Below, piece by piece: positions 11,801 through 22,620 of a DNA stretch of 64,000 nucleotides. The notes below the pieces were generated by a model. The model made no database searches. It was not told the origin of the DNA and worked only from the letters and a program-made list of their open reading frames with translations. Positions within the stretch are counted from its first letter, which is position 1. The number at the start of each line of letters is the position of its first letter. This DNA is from Oehlia diaphana. Lineage: Eukaryota > Glomeromycota > Glomeromycetes > Glomerales > Glomeraceae. The translations under genes and the position numbers were made by a program. The stretch spans positions 1 to 64,000 of the forward strand of contig QZLH01000206.1 of assembly GCA_003833135.1 (NCBI GenBank), given 5' to 3'.

Positions 11801-12341
11801 GCCGAAATATATATGTAGGGGTAAGGTGCATAATTGCGTCGCCAGCATAGAGAAATTTTACCGGGTTAGATATTGATTTGCGGCAATTGCGTACAACCTG
11901 TAGCCACATCAGACTATTAATATTAAAAATGCGTACTTTTTACAGGTTGTTTGTTTGATTAAGTAAGGGTTTATTTTGCGTATTTTTAGTAATTTGGCTG
12001 ATCATATATATAAATATATATATTTCATTGGGATAAATAAAAATAAATATAAATAACTATTAATGCAAAAAAACTTTATTTAGTACAAAAAAATGTGTAA
12101 TGCTTGTACATTTAATAAATACATTTATATAATTATGTGACATATAAAGTTATTAAAATTTTTAATAAAAATTACTCTTCGATAGGCGTTAACGATCGGT
12201 GGTTAGGAAATTAATTTGCGTATTTTTTCCAATTATCCAAAGTAAGGAGGTAATTTTGCGTACTGAACTTATAGAAAACCCTTGCGTACAGCTATTAGTA
12301 AAAAGTTCGAAGGCCACCTTACCTTTTTATATATATTTCGG
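11801..12341 (+). mobile_element. Non-autonomous element with TTGCGTA repeats and inverted ends
   Basis: The left end CCGAAATATATATGTAGGGG plus TAAGGTG pairs with the right end CACCTTACC plus a TATATATATTTCGGGG tract. The inside contains six or more TTGCGTAC/TTTGCGTA motifs (11,889, 11,930, 11,976, 12,219, 12,257, 12,282). The element at 15,440-15,982 is a second copy in the opposite orientation: CTAATAGCTGTACGCA appears there and its complement here. Confidence 0.65.
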
Positions 12342-12660
12342 GGTACTTTTTATTTCAATTGCTTTATTATTTTAGAAATTTTATTAACATAATTAATATT
12401 CATTTGATAGCGTAGAAATTTAAATCTTCTATCGAACAATATGTGTCAACTTGCATACGCTTACGGACCGTTTCGACATGACATTTTCCCGACAGCCTAA
12501 CGCTGGAGCTTAACCAAACCTGTCGGGCAAATGTCCTGTCGGGAAATCGTCCGTTTGCATATTATGGTACTATATCTCTAATTACATAAATTTTTATTTT
12601 ACGAATTAATAGCGTAATAACGAAAAACAATAATGCATGAAAAGAGAGTGTATCGATTAA

Positions 12661-13381
12661 GGGGAGCGCGTAGTCACGTGATTTATAATAAGACTATCAA
12701 TGGCGCAAAAATTTAAAATATGAAGCCTAAAGAACAAAGTATTTTAGTTTGAATAATTCTGTATTATTTTATTATTATTTTTGTAAAGACATGTGAAAAC
12801 GTACCTATAGAATACAAATATATTAAATTAATAAATGATAAAATGCTTTTTGTTAAAAAATAATATTATGTTTTCCAGTAGAGACTTTCACTAAGCGATT
12901 CGCAACCTTTTCGGAACTTCTTTTGATATTTTCTCCTAATTATTGTCCGGAGCGTAGCGAAGGACTATTTATTGTACGGAACTAGATAAATCTGTAGTAC
13001 CGGTTTAACCCATGATATTTTTCCTTCCTTCCACCTACGTCACTATAATTTAGCCCCTGCTTATTTCCTTTTATGTTTTGTATCACATTTTTTGTAACGC
13101 TTTATTTTTAGCACATACCATTTATATATATAGATATATATATATAATTATTGTTATTATTAAGCGTATTAAGCGACGGACTCTCAACGGTTTCCGTTTT
13201 CCTAGTAATATTTAAGTCTAAATAAAAACTATACCTGGTAAATTTTCAGGTAAGAAATTAATATATTTTTTTAATATTTAGTAATTTACAATTGTTTTAT
13301 TAGATACGGACGTACTGAATAGCACAAAAAATTTTTTGCGCCATGATAGTCAATTAAAAGTCACGTGATTACACTCTCCCT
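12661..13381. mobile_element. Non-autonomous DNA element, TTAA target duplication (piggyBac-like insertion signature)
   Basis: The left end GGGGAGCGCGTAGTCACGTG and the right end, read on the other strand, AGGGAGAGTGTAATCACGTG align without gaps. The similarity continues through GACTATCATGGCGCAAAAA to about 55 bp. TTAA flanks both ends (12,657-12,660 and 13,382-13,385). The interior has no transposase. It contains the palindrome-like TCCGGAGCGTAGCGAAGGA near 12,948. Assignment to the piggyBac superfamily rests only on the TTAA duplication. Confidence 0.7.
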
Positions 13382-13482
13382 TTAAATATTTAAGTAACTT
13401 CTTGCTGCATTTGCATGTGGTTTTGTTTAAAATTATCTTGTTTAACGTAATTTATTCATAATAGAAAAAAAAAATATTATTA

Positions 13483-14738
13483 TTATATTAATTGTTTTTG
13501 AGCCCAAACTCTAACATAAACACTCTCAGAATAAACTTGTTCAAATTCCTCAACTAGATCTTTTTCTATCAATTTTTTGTATTCTTCTACAGAAATTCCC
13601 AATTCCTCAGACAGAAATTTAATTAATAACGGTTCTGATTTTAAAAAAGCTAAAGTCAGTTCTCGAGAAACCAAACCAATTTTATCACTATTGAGTCCTA
13701 CAATAATTTTTTTTTCAATTCGATGAACATTTCCTATATTCGGGTGTAACTCAAATTTTGATTCTAGACTATAAATCAAATTTATATCTATATTTCGTTT
13801 TAAACCACTTTCATTAACTATAATTATGGGAATTAAAAACAATTAAGTAACTTGTAATACACTTAATAATGAGATTTATATTAAAAATATTAAAAGCAAT
13901 AAATATAGTTAATTACTTGTATCCAATAATTTACGATGAATTGGAGCTCTTTCAACATTTTCATTACGTCTATCAGCTACTTCAATATATCCACCTGGTT
14001 TCGTTACTCTAAATATTATTTAAAAATTATCAAAGCAAAATATGTCATATATATGGATTGTTTTTCTTTAAAATAATTGTAATAATAATATAAAAGAAAT
14101 ACCTAATTAGCTCAGAAAGAATGAAATCCCATTTATCTGATGTAAAAATAAGTCTCATTAATTCTATATGTGTAAAATCAAATTCATTATCACCAAATGA
14201 TAACCCGGTAGATACATCAGCTTTGAAAAATTCAACATTATTTGGTTTTATCTGTCAATTTATATAGAAAGATAGGTCAAAATTTTGATTTAATTTAATA
14301 AATAATAAAATTTTTCTTACTTCTTGTGGAAACATTGTTTCATTATCAACTCCAAAAAAATAAGAACTTTCATATTTGCTCGATAAATCTAATAACCATG
14401 TACCAGGACCGCACCTTAAAAATTTAAATAATTATTCAAATAAAAATATATGTATCATATAAAAAAATGTTCATTTGAGTGATATCTTACCCAACATCTA
14501 AAACTTTATATCCTCCTTTAATTAAATTTTCCTCAACTGGGGAAGAAAAATTACTTTGAAATATATATTGTCTAAGAAAATGAAATACATGAAACCTATC
14601 AATAGAATCGGCATTAGTCGAGAAATAATATTCCAAAAACTTTTCATGTCTTTCTTGATCTGATTCTATTTGGTTAAATTCTTGTATATTTTTGATTAAT
14701 GATCGTTCATGTTTTGAACGTGAATTTTTATTACCCAT
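13483..14738 (-). CDS. Myristoylation-signal SAM-dependent methyltransferase, copy 3 (complete)
   Basis: Exons 14738-14491, 14414-14321, 14251-14103, 14008-13917, 13817-13483 join in phase to 305 residues. It starts MGNKNSRSKHERS. It has motif I VLDVGCGPGTWLLDLSSKY, acidic Asp in FFGVDNE, GDNEFDFTHIELM, VTKPGGYIEVADRR, and a conserved C-terminal half with IGLVSRELTLAFLKSEP and a VRVWAQKQLI end. It is closest to copies 2 and 4, which share RHEK.LEYYFS in exon 1. The C-terminal exon has slightly diverged residues (VGLNSDK where most copies read GPNGGK), suggesting relaxed or altered constraint there. Confidence 0.87.
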
Positions 14739-14917
14739 GATTTAAAAAAAATAAAATACTTTAAGGTGAAATTATCCTATAAAAAATTTTTTATATTAAT
14801 TTTCCATCAAGAACAAAAAAAGGGGGTTCTACAATTTAAGAAAATATTAAATGATCTACCAGTATGACGATTGACGATTTAAAATAATGTACAACAAATA
14901 AAACGCGAAACTTCAAT

Positions 14918-14962
14918 GGACGAATAGACGATTGTGTTACAAATCTCCAAACTATTAAGTTA
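14918..14962. promoter_or_regulatory. Conserved upstream block of methyltransferase copy 3
   Basis: AATGGACGAATAGACGATTG and GTTACAAATCTCCAAACTAT align with the blocks at 9,971 and 18,360. The position is about 180 bp above the start codon. The inference is from conservation only. Confidence 0.4.
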
Positions 14963-15439
14963 CCATTATGCTCTCTAAAAACAAATTTGTTGATCTCAAT
15001 TAATCTGCATATTATTTTGCCGATTTTGGTAACAATTTTAAAAAAAATAACTTGTAAATCAGTCAAGAGTTTCATCTCTCTTCCTAAATTAATGAGATTT
15101 TTCTTAAATTGCTTCTAAAGGAAGAAATACTCTTCCGAAAATCTTATCAATTTAAGTTTTCATTGTTATTAGTATATCAATTATTGATTTCATGATAAAA
15201 ATAAACTAATTCAATTCTTTTTTCTTTATTTTTTTAATAATATCTATACTTATTAAAGAACTAAAAATAGCCATAGATAACCTGTCTTTGATTGAAAACA
15301 CACAAACTATCGTATTTACAAATAACCTTAATCATTACTGCTGGCCGGTATTGAAATCACGTGACACCGCATTTTTTAAACCGCAAAAATGTAAGGATTA
15401 TCCGACGGATTAATCCGGATTTATCCGTGACGGATGTCC

Positions 15440-15982
15440 AGAAATATATAATAAGGGTCGGGTGTCCTTTGAACCTTTTACTAATAGCTGTACGCAGGAG
15501 AGTGTTTCCATAAAAAAATATACAAATAAAATTTCAGACCTTAAATTTTTATTTATATATTTATTATATGTTCGTACTTCCATAATTTATTAAATCTACT
15601 TTTCAAACCACATACAATTAAATTTAATATAACAATACATCATTGCAACAAAACATCATGATCGGTATTAAAATCTTTAGAAACAACATGTTAAAATTAT
15701 ATGTAAGAAACTGAATAAATAATAGTTATTGGGTAGGGTGTTATTATGCAGACGTCCAAGATCATGTTCTATATAAAAATAGTAAACATTAGGTATTTTA
15801 TCTATAAAAATTAATGTGCGATATTTAATCTAAATGATGCGTCAAAATATCAAAGCTATTAATTCGTACATATTAAGATTTTTAATAAAATAGTATGCAA
15901 TATGATTGACTGTACGCAAATCAAAACCTTACTATGATGGTTACGCATCATTAGACCTTACCCTATATATATATATTTCTGA
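15440..15982 (-). mobile_element. Second copy of the TTGCGTA-repeat element, inverted
   Basis: The left end CCAGAAATATATAATAAGGG then TCGGGTGTCC and the right end GACCTTACCCTATATATATA correspond to the complementary ends of the element at 11,801. The matching internal blocks are ACTAATAGCTGTACGCA near 15,480 and GACTGTACGCAAATCAAAAC near 15,908. Together the two copies flank methyltransferase copy 3 in opposite orientation. Confidence 0.6.
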
Positions 15983-15997
15983 GTCATGATGTACACA

Positions 15998-16580
15998 CAC
16001 AGTGAAATTCGATAACCCGGATCTTGGAACCATCGCCTTCTATGAGACCAGCTAAATAAAAACCCAATTGTCCTTGGTTAGCCCAAGTTGCTAATACCCT
16101 TCTTTGTGCCTGGATAGTATCCCCAGTTTTTAAACGGATTGGACTTTTTTGCTACGTATATTAAAATAGGTTCGATATACCGGAGTTTACTAGTAAAAGC
16201 TCGATATTAACGGATCAATTTTCTAACCAGCTATAGTAAAAATGATTCGATAAACTGGATCACGTGATCATGATCCAATAAAATTTAAGTAACGTGATGC
16301 GGTAAATCTTAATTTTGGCCGAACTTATAATAATCTTAATTCCGGCTGAAGTTATGTATTACTTATATATTCAATTAAAATATTTTCATGACCTCTATGA
16401 CTTAAAACTAAGATGAAAAAATTAAATTATAGTGTATATTAGTTTTATTAGCATGAAATTTTTTTAAAAATTCAGTATAGTATATTTCAATATATCGAAA
16501 TTTTTTCGCTAAACCGGATATCCCGATAAACCGGATATTTTTAGTTGAACCGACAGATCCGGTTTATCGAATTTCACTGT
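15998..16580. mobile_element. MITE with CAGTGAAATTCGATAA inverted ends (Tc1/mariner- or pogo-like)
   Basis: CACAGTGAAATTCGATAAC at the left and TTATCGAATTTCACTGTG at the right are inverted copies, followed inward by CCGGAT on both sides. TA follows the right end, and TA lies just outside a short CA expansion at the left. The interior contains further CGATATACCGG/CGATAAACTGG motifs (16,170-16,260, 16,505-16,540). No transposase. Confidence 0.65.
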
Positions 16581-16952
16581 GTATCCGGAAAATTATCCGT
16601 TATCTGGGTTCGGGTATAAGATGATCGCATCTCTAGATTCAACAATTATAGTTAACATATTTATTACTATTACATACTGCCCAGGACATAAACTATTGAA
16701 TCATCAAATTTGTGTTATTAAATTCTTGCTTTACATCCTTTTACTTATACGATTTCGAATCGATGAATATAGTATGTCAACTTGCATATAATGGTACCAT
16801 TTCTTTAATTACTTTCACGAATAAATAGCGTGATAATAATGCGAATCGATTAAAATATTTTATAATCAAAAAGTAACTTCTTGCTGCAATTGCTGTGAAT
16901 TATCTTGTTGACGTAATTTATTCATAATATAAGAAAAAATGAATCATCATTA

Positions 16953-18205
16953 TTACATTAATTGTTTTTGCGCCCAAATCCTAACATAAATACTTTCAGA
17001 ACGAGATTGTTTAAATTCTTCGGTTAGATCTTTTTCTATCATACTTTTGTATTCTTCTTCAGAAATTCCCATTTCCTCAGGCAGAATTTTACTTAACGGT
17101 TCTGTTTTGAAATGAGTTAAAACCAGATCTTGAGTAATCAAACCAATTTTACTACCATTGGGTCCTATAATAAATTTTTTTTCAATTCGATGAACATTTT
17201 CTATATTCGGATGCAACTCAAATTTTGATTCTAGATTATAAATCAAATTTACATCTAAATTTCGTTTTGTACCACTTGTATTAACTATAATTATGGAAAT
17301 AAAAAATAAGTACTTACTTGTAATACACTTGATGAAATTAATATTAAAAGCAATGAATATAATTACCTGTATCCATTAATTTATTAAAAATCGGAGCTCT
17401 TTCAACACGTCTACCAGATACTTCAATATATCCACCTGGTTTCGTTACTCTAAAAAAAAAAAATAATAATAAAATATTATTTAAAAATTGGCAGAAGCAA
17501 AACATGATATAGAAATGTGGATTGTATTTTTTTTTAAAAAAAAAATAATAATAATAAAAGAAATACCTAATGAACTCTGAAAAAATGAAATCCCATTTAT
17601 CTGATGTATAAATAAGTCTCATTAATTCTATATGTGTAAAATCAAATTCATTATCACCAAATGATAATCCATTAGATACATCGGCTTGAATAAATTTAAC
17701 ATTATTTGGTTTTATCTATCAATTTATATAAAAAGAAAGGGTCAATTTTTTGGTTTAATTTAATAAATAAAATTTCATAAATTTTCTTACTTCTTGTGGA
17801 AACATTGGTTCAACATCAATTCCAATAAAATTAGAATTTGCATATTTGCTTGATAAATCTAATAACAATGTGCCAGGGCCGCACCTTAAAAAATTTAAAT
17901 AATTATTCAAATAAATACGAGTATTATAAAAAATATTCACTTGAAAGATTAACTTACCCAATATCTAAAACTTTATACCCTCCTTCAAATAATTTATCTT
18001 CAATTGGGGAAGAAAAATTACTTTGAAATACATGTTGTCTAAGAAAATGAAATACATGAAGTCTATCCATAAAATCGGTATCGTTCGAGAAATAATATTC
18101 CAATAACTTTTCATGTCTTTCTTGATCTGTTTCTATTTGGTTAAATTCTTGCATATTTTCGATTAATGATCGTTCATGTTTTGAACGTGAATTTTTGTTA
18201 CCCAT
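16953..18205 (-). CDS. Myristoylation-signal SAM-dependent methyltransferase, copy 4 (complete)
   Basis: Exons 18205-17958, 17884-17791, 17715-17567, 17449-17367, 17284-16953 give 301 residues in phase. It starts MGNKNSRSKHERS. Motif I is VLDIGCGPGTLLLDL, so the usual Trp after GT is Leu here. Asp of GIDVEP, GDNEFDFTH and VTKPGGYIEV are kept. Exon 4 is 83 nt rather than 92, a clean three-codon deletion between the SGRR and RAPIF segments that leaves the phase intact. Short frames overlapping this gene on the plus strand are shadows. Closest relatives are copies 2 and 3. Confidence 0.88.
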
Positions 18206-18359
18206 GGTTTAAGAAATAAAGTATGTAAGGTGAAAATTATTGTATAAACTTTTTTCCCTGTTTAAGAACAAAGAAAAAGGATTCTACCAATTTAACAAAA
18301 TCAAATGATCTACATGCCGATCTACAATAATGTATAACAAATAAAACGCGAGACTTTCT

Positions 18360-18402
18360 ATGGACGACTGGACGTTGTGTTACCAAATCTCAAGCCATTA
18401 AG
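18360..18402. promoter_or_regulatory. Conserved upstream block of methyltransferase copy 4
   Basis: TGGACGACTGGACGTTGTGT and ACCAAATCTCAAGCCATTAA are nearly identical to the block above copy 2. They lie about 155 bp upstream of the start codon. Confidence 0.45.
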
Positions 18403-18516
18403 TCCTTTTTAAAACACTTGCTGATCCAAAATTCTGCATATTATTTTGTAACCTTTTTTAAAAAATAATCCGATGTACTGTTATATCTGGATTTTCCTTT
18501 TATTTTTCTTAAATTA

Positions 18517-18699
18517 TATAAAAAATTTATTCCGTGTTTTTTTATTCCATGTTATTTCCGTTAATGTGTCATATTCCCGGAATTAATAATCTCAAAACAT
18601 GGAAATATATAAGTTGCTTAGGTTTTTTATTTATTTTTTTCCGTAAATGTATCATAATCACGGAGTTTTTACGAAATTACGGATAAAAATTTTACAGGG
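18517..18699. mobile_element. MITE copy, CCCTATAAAA-terminus family, second variant
   Basis: The left end (ATATAAAAAATTTATTCCGT) has lost the CCCT. The right end GGATAAAAATTTTACAGGG is well preserved. The interior GGAATTAATAATCTCAAAAC, TTCCGTAAATGTATCATAAT and GGAGTTTTTACGAAATTACG match the copies at 6274 and 59,238. Confidence 0.6.
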
Positions 18700-18829
18700 A
18701 TCTAGGAAGAAGTACCCCTCCTAAAATCTTATCAATTTAAGTTTTCATTTTAATTAGTATATCAATTATTGATTTTCATAATAAAATAAATAGAATAAAA
18801 TAGCGACAAATACCAACCCTACTAAGATT

Positions 18830-19420
18830 TAAGAACTAGCGATTGTATCTGATATTCTGATTAGCATCCGGATAAAGAATCCGCCACCGTTAAGAATATT
18901 TAATATATCCGGGTAATCACCATTCACTTTTTGGTAAGTCATTTTTGTAGATGCTTAGGACACTCGGTAAAATATGTAGCCGGTCAACGTGATATTTAGC
19001 CGCGTTATTATTTAACAAAATAGATGAGCAAGAACATCGAGAAACCACGACGTGTCATCAAAACTTCTTTAAAGAAACCAGAATAATCTGGAATTAAATT
19101 AACCAGTTAAATGCAGGACATAATGTAAAAGAATATGCTTTATAAACAACTCTATCATACGGATAAAGAATAGGAAATTTTCTGGTTAATATAAATTCTA
19201 CTTAATATTCAGTTCGCAATAGCTATTGAAAATAAATAATTATGATTATATTTAATATAGTAAAATTAAGTAAAATTTGTAATTTAATTTTTTTTTAGTA
19301 AATTATTATTGGATTTGTATGCGAGATCTTTTATAGGCTACAATCTGTTAAGTGTTTCGTTACAACAAATCCATACATTTGTAGCTGAAAACTTGCCAGA
19401 TCGTCAAAGTTGTCGTAAAT
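18830..19420. repeat. Segment homologous to 10,420-11,470 (duplicated flank of the methyltransferase unit)
   Basis: TTTAAGAACTAGCG, TTAATATAAATTCTACTTAA, AGTAAAATTAAGTAAA and GGATTTGTATGCGAGATCTT with TTATAGGCTACAA each have a counterpart, in the same order, upstream of copy 2 (10,420, 11,268, 11,334, 11,362). The tandem unit therefore extended well beyond the gene when copies 2 and 4 were produced. Confidence 0.6.
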
Positions 19421-19645
19421 AGAAAAACTCTTTACAATTTTAAAATAAAATGTAATATGTAAAAATAAAAAGAATATAATATTATAAAAAAATATAAATT
19501 TGAAACTAATTTTTAATATTCGATGCCTGCTCTGGTAACTGTATCTGTTTCTCCTGAACACCACGTAGAGGCTTTAAGTTAAAAAAAAATGAATAGGAGT
19601 TAACCAGGATTATCATTCTATGATAATATCTGATTAGGCAATACA

Positions 19646-20437
19646 GTATCTTCGCCGCCGAAGGGATGTTTCGCCGAAAGGACGTTTTACCGAAAGTGCA
19701 TTTTATCGAATCCATTTCATCGAATCGTCCATTTTACCGAATTCCATTTCGCCGAATGGACATATCGTCGAAGATGACATTTTTATAATAATATTCATCT
19801 CGCAATACAAATAAAAATAGGGTATTGCTAAACGGTTCCTTAATGTACAGTGAGGGTGTACGATATTAATGATATTAATGAAACGTTATAGCTATCACGT
19901 GCAAGTGCATAACTCCTAAAGTCCGGCCAGTTCGTACGTTAATATCCATTGCTAATATCACCAGCAGTGAATTTATTATGTAATGCCGGCCAGTGTTTTG
20001 TTGGATTTTTAATTCTGGCCAAACGTACATCATAATGCTGGTATGTGATCACCATTTAGCAATTTTTCTAAAAATAATTTTTCCGAGATCTTTTTTTTTT
20101 TTCAGGATATTATCACTTTAGCAATAAATATTTTCCTGAAAACATTTATTCACGAAAAAGTAAGTAAAAAAAAGATTAATGTATTTATTATAAACAATGA
20201 GATAAATTTAATAAAAATCATCTAACTCAAAAATTTAGTATATAAACAATAAAATAACCGAATGAAACAAATAATTTTTTCGGCAAATGTTCATTCGGCA
20301 AAATATCCATTTGGCGAAATGTCAATTCGGTAAAATGGCATCAGCGAAATGGAATTCGGTGAAATGGACGATTCGATGAAATGGCATTTCGGCGAAACAT
20401 CCCTTCGGCGAAATGGCTTCGGCGATATGACAGTGCC
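19646..20437. mobile_element. Complete-looking TTTCGCCGAA element with about 150-bp inverted arms
   Basis: The left arm (ATCTTCGCCGCCGAAGGGAT through ATTTCGCCGAATGGACATAT) and the right arm (20,278-20,437) are inverted copies built of short ATTTCRCCGAA-like units. Between them are AATTCTGGCC motifs, GGTCGGACT-type sequence and a CTGAAAACATTTATTCACGA block shared with 7953-8530. Open frames inside the arms are artefacts of the repeats. No transposase is present. Confidence 0.75.
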
Positions 20438-20499
20438 GTTTCTACTAATATAATATATAATTGTCTAGTACAATCACATGCTTTTTTATCATTTTAAGT

Positions 20500-21110
20500 T
20501 TTTCCATGTTTTTGTTTCTGTCATTTTTTTTTAGTTAACCATCTTTTATTATTTTATCCCACATCTTTTTGTTATTTCGACTATTGTTGCGGGTGAAACT
20601 ACTTTTAAAAATCCGGAAATTTCGCCCAGTGAACTTCCTATAAGTCCGAAACTCTCCGAAACTTCCGAAGCCCTAATTTGGGGAGATCAAATTGGGCGAA
20701 ATTAGTTTCGTCCGCAAATTTCGATTTATCCTCTTTTTATTACATTTCACTGTCTTATTTTATTTATTTCACTGTTTACTATTCCTTTTCTAATATTAAC
20801 TTCATCCCTTCTTTTTTGTTATTTTTTTTTTCTCTTTTTTCACTTTATCTTTTTTCTTTTTTTTGCAGCTTCTTTCTTTAATGTTTATTTTTCTAGTTTT
20901 TATCTCGCCATTTTTTTTTTTCACTTCGTTTTGCTTTTTGTTCGTGCCCATTTCTATATTTCATCTTTTTTGGTCATTTTTCGCCTTTTATTATCTATTT
21001 TATTTTATTTCCTTACAATTTTATTTAATACAAGACCATCAAATAAGGAACAAAGAAATTTTTGAAAGAAACACGTTTCATAGTTCATACATAAAAATCA
21101 AGATTTAAAT
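20500..21110. other. T-rich low-complexity stretch, no gene
   Basis: Long runs of T and TTTC dominate. The two small open frames here encode almost only Phe, Leu, Ser and Tyr and are a by-product of base composition. Confidence 0.6.
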
Positions 21111-21420
21111 TTGGGTATTTAAATATCATATAATGCGAATTAAACCTCATTCAATTTCACTGGCTTATATACGTTTGTTTTCGTTTGCAAAAATTATTAC
21201 AGAAAAAAATTATTACAGAAATTTATTTAACGTGAAAAATAATACTAAGCATATTATATATACAATAAATTTTCATTAGCCATATAAATTTTTATCAACC
21301 AATATATATATATATCATTAAAAAATCTTTTTTTTAATGTACTTGTGCCGTTGTGCGTTTCATTAAAAATCAATATGTTATAAAGATTTATTAGATTATA
21401 ATATTACTAAATTATCGGGA

Positions 21421-22400
21421 TCGCCCAAAAATCCTGACAGCTATAATATCGACAGTCTATAATCCCGGCACCAAAATCCCGATAAATGCAAATCCCGATT
21501 GAATCAAAATCCTGACAGTCCGATGATCTAAAATCTTGACAGCCAAAATCCTGGCTGAGATTCGATCAGATGAATTTGAGATTAGTTAATTTTTTAATTC
21601 AATTGTTTCTAATTTTAGAAGATAAGGAATAGTTTAGTAATCTAGTAATATACTGTACATAATCCTTTTAACTAAGATAAAAAATTTTTTCTTTTAATTT
21701 CATTAATAATATAGTAACGTTAGTTAATTTGCATTAATATTAATGAATTTGCAAACAATTTACATTGGNNNNNNNNNNNNNNNNNNNNNNNNNNNNNNNN
21801 NNNNNNNNNNNNNNNNNNNNNNNNNNNNNNNNNNNNNNNNNNNNNNNNNNNNNNNNNNNNNNNNNNNNNNNNNNNNNNNNNNNNNNNNNNNNNNNNNNNN
21901 NNNNNNNNNNNNNNNNNNNNNNNNNNNNNNNNNNNNNNNNNNNNNNNNNNNNNNNNNNNNNNNNNNNNNNNNNNNNNNNNNNNNNNNNNNNNNNNNNNNN
22001 NNNNNNNNNNNNNNNNNNNNNNNNNNNNNNNNNNNNNNNNNNNNNNNNNNNNNNNNNNNNNNNNNNNNNNNNNNNNNNNNNNNNNNNNNNNNNNNNNNNN
22101 NNNNNNNNNNNNNNNNNNNNNNNNNNNNNNNNNNNNNNNNNNNNNNNNNNNNNNNNNNNNNNNNNNNNNNNNNNNNNNNNNNNNNNNNNNNNNNNNNNNN
22201 NNNNNNNNNNNNNNNNNNNNNNNNNNNNNNNNNNNNNNNNNNNNNNNNNNNNNNNNNNNNNNNNNNNNNNNNNNNNNNTTAACTGTCAGAATTTGACTAT
22301 CGGGATTTTATTTCAACGGGATTTGGGTTTGTCGGGATCTTGGTGTCGGGATTGTAGACTGTTGATTTTATGGTTTTCGGGATTTTGTGGTAAATCCAAA
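21421..22400. mobile_element. Transposon with AATCCCGA-repeat inverted arms, interior unsequenced
   Basis: Left arm (21,421-21,555): AAAATCCTGACAGCTATAAT, CAGTCTATAATCCCGGCACC, AATCCCGATTGAATCAAAAT. Right arm (22,279-22,400), read on the other strand: AAAATCCCGAAAACCATAAA, CAGTCTACAATCCCGACACC, AATCCCGTTGAAATAAAATC. The arms match in order over about 100 bp. Whatever lay between them is mostly hidden by the N gap, so an internal transposase cannot be excluded. Confidence 0.7.
21769..22278. other. Assembly gap (510 N)
   Basis: A run of 510 N. It sits inside the element with AATCCCGA arms, which explains why assembly failed there. Open frames spanning it are meaningless. Confidence 0.98.
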
Positions 22401-22485
22401 TTATTAGCAAAGTGAGCAGACTAAAATATTAAACCTTAAAGTATATAAATTCTTAACGTTTTCTCCTATATTCGATTTAATTTAT

Positions 22486-22620
22486 TTACTTATTATGTAA
22501 CAATTTGTCAGCATGATATGAAACGCGAGATGTTTGCTTACGTTAACAGCCTTTTTATCTTATCTTGCCATATGGACGTTAATATTTCTATATTTAAAAA
22601 TCTTTTACGAAAGCATAAAA
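22486..22620. promoter_or_regulatory. Orphan upstream block of the methyltransferase family
   Basis: TTACTTATTATGTAACAATTTGTCAGC-type sequence, then CCATATGGACGTTAATATTT and CTATATTTAAAAATCTTTTACG, matches the upstream regions of copies 5 to 8 in order. No minus-strand gene lies at the expected place about 100 bp lower. That position is now occupied by the right arm of the gap-containing transposon, implying a lost gene copy. Confidence 0.55.

Noticed and set aside
20678..21108. Two open frames of 67 and 81 codons, hydrophobic
   Set aside because: They consist nearly only of Phe, Ser, Leu and Tyr from T-rich DNA. No start context, no family, and no conservation elsewhere.
21743..22415. Long plus-strand frames across the gap
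   Set aside because: They exist only because N cannot be read as stops.
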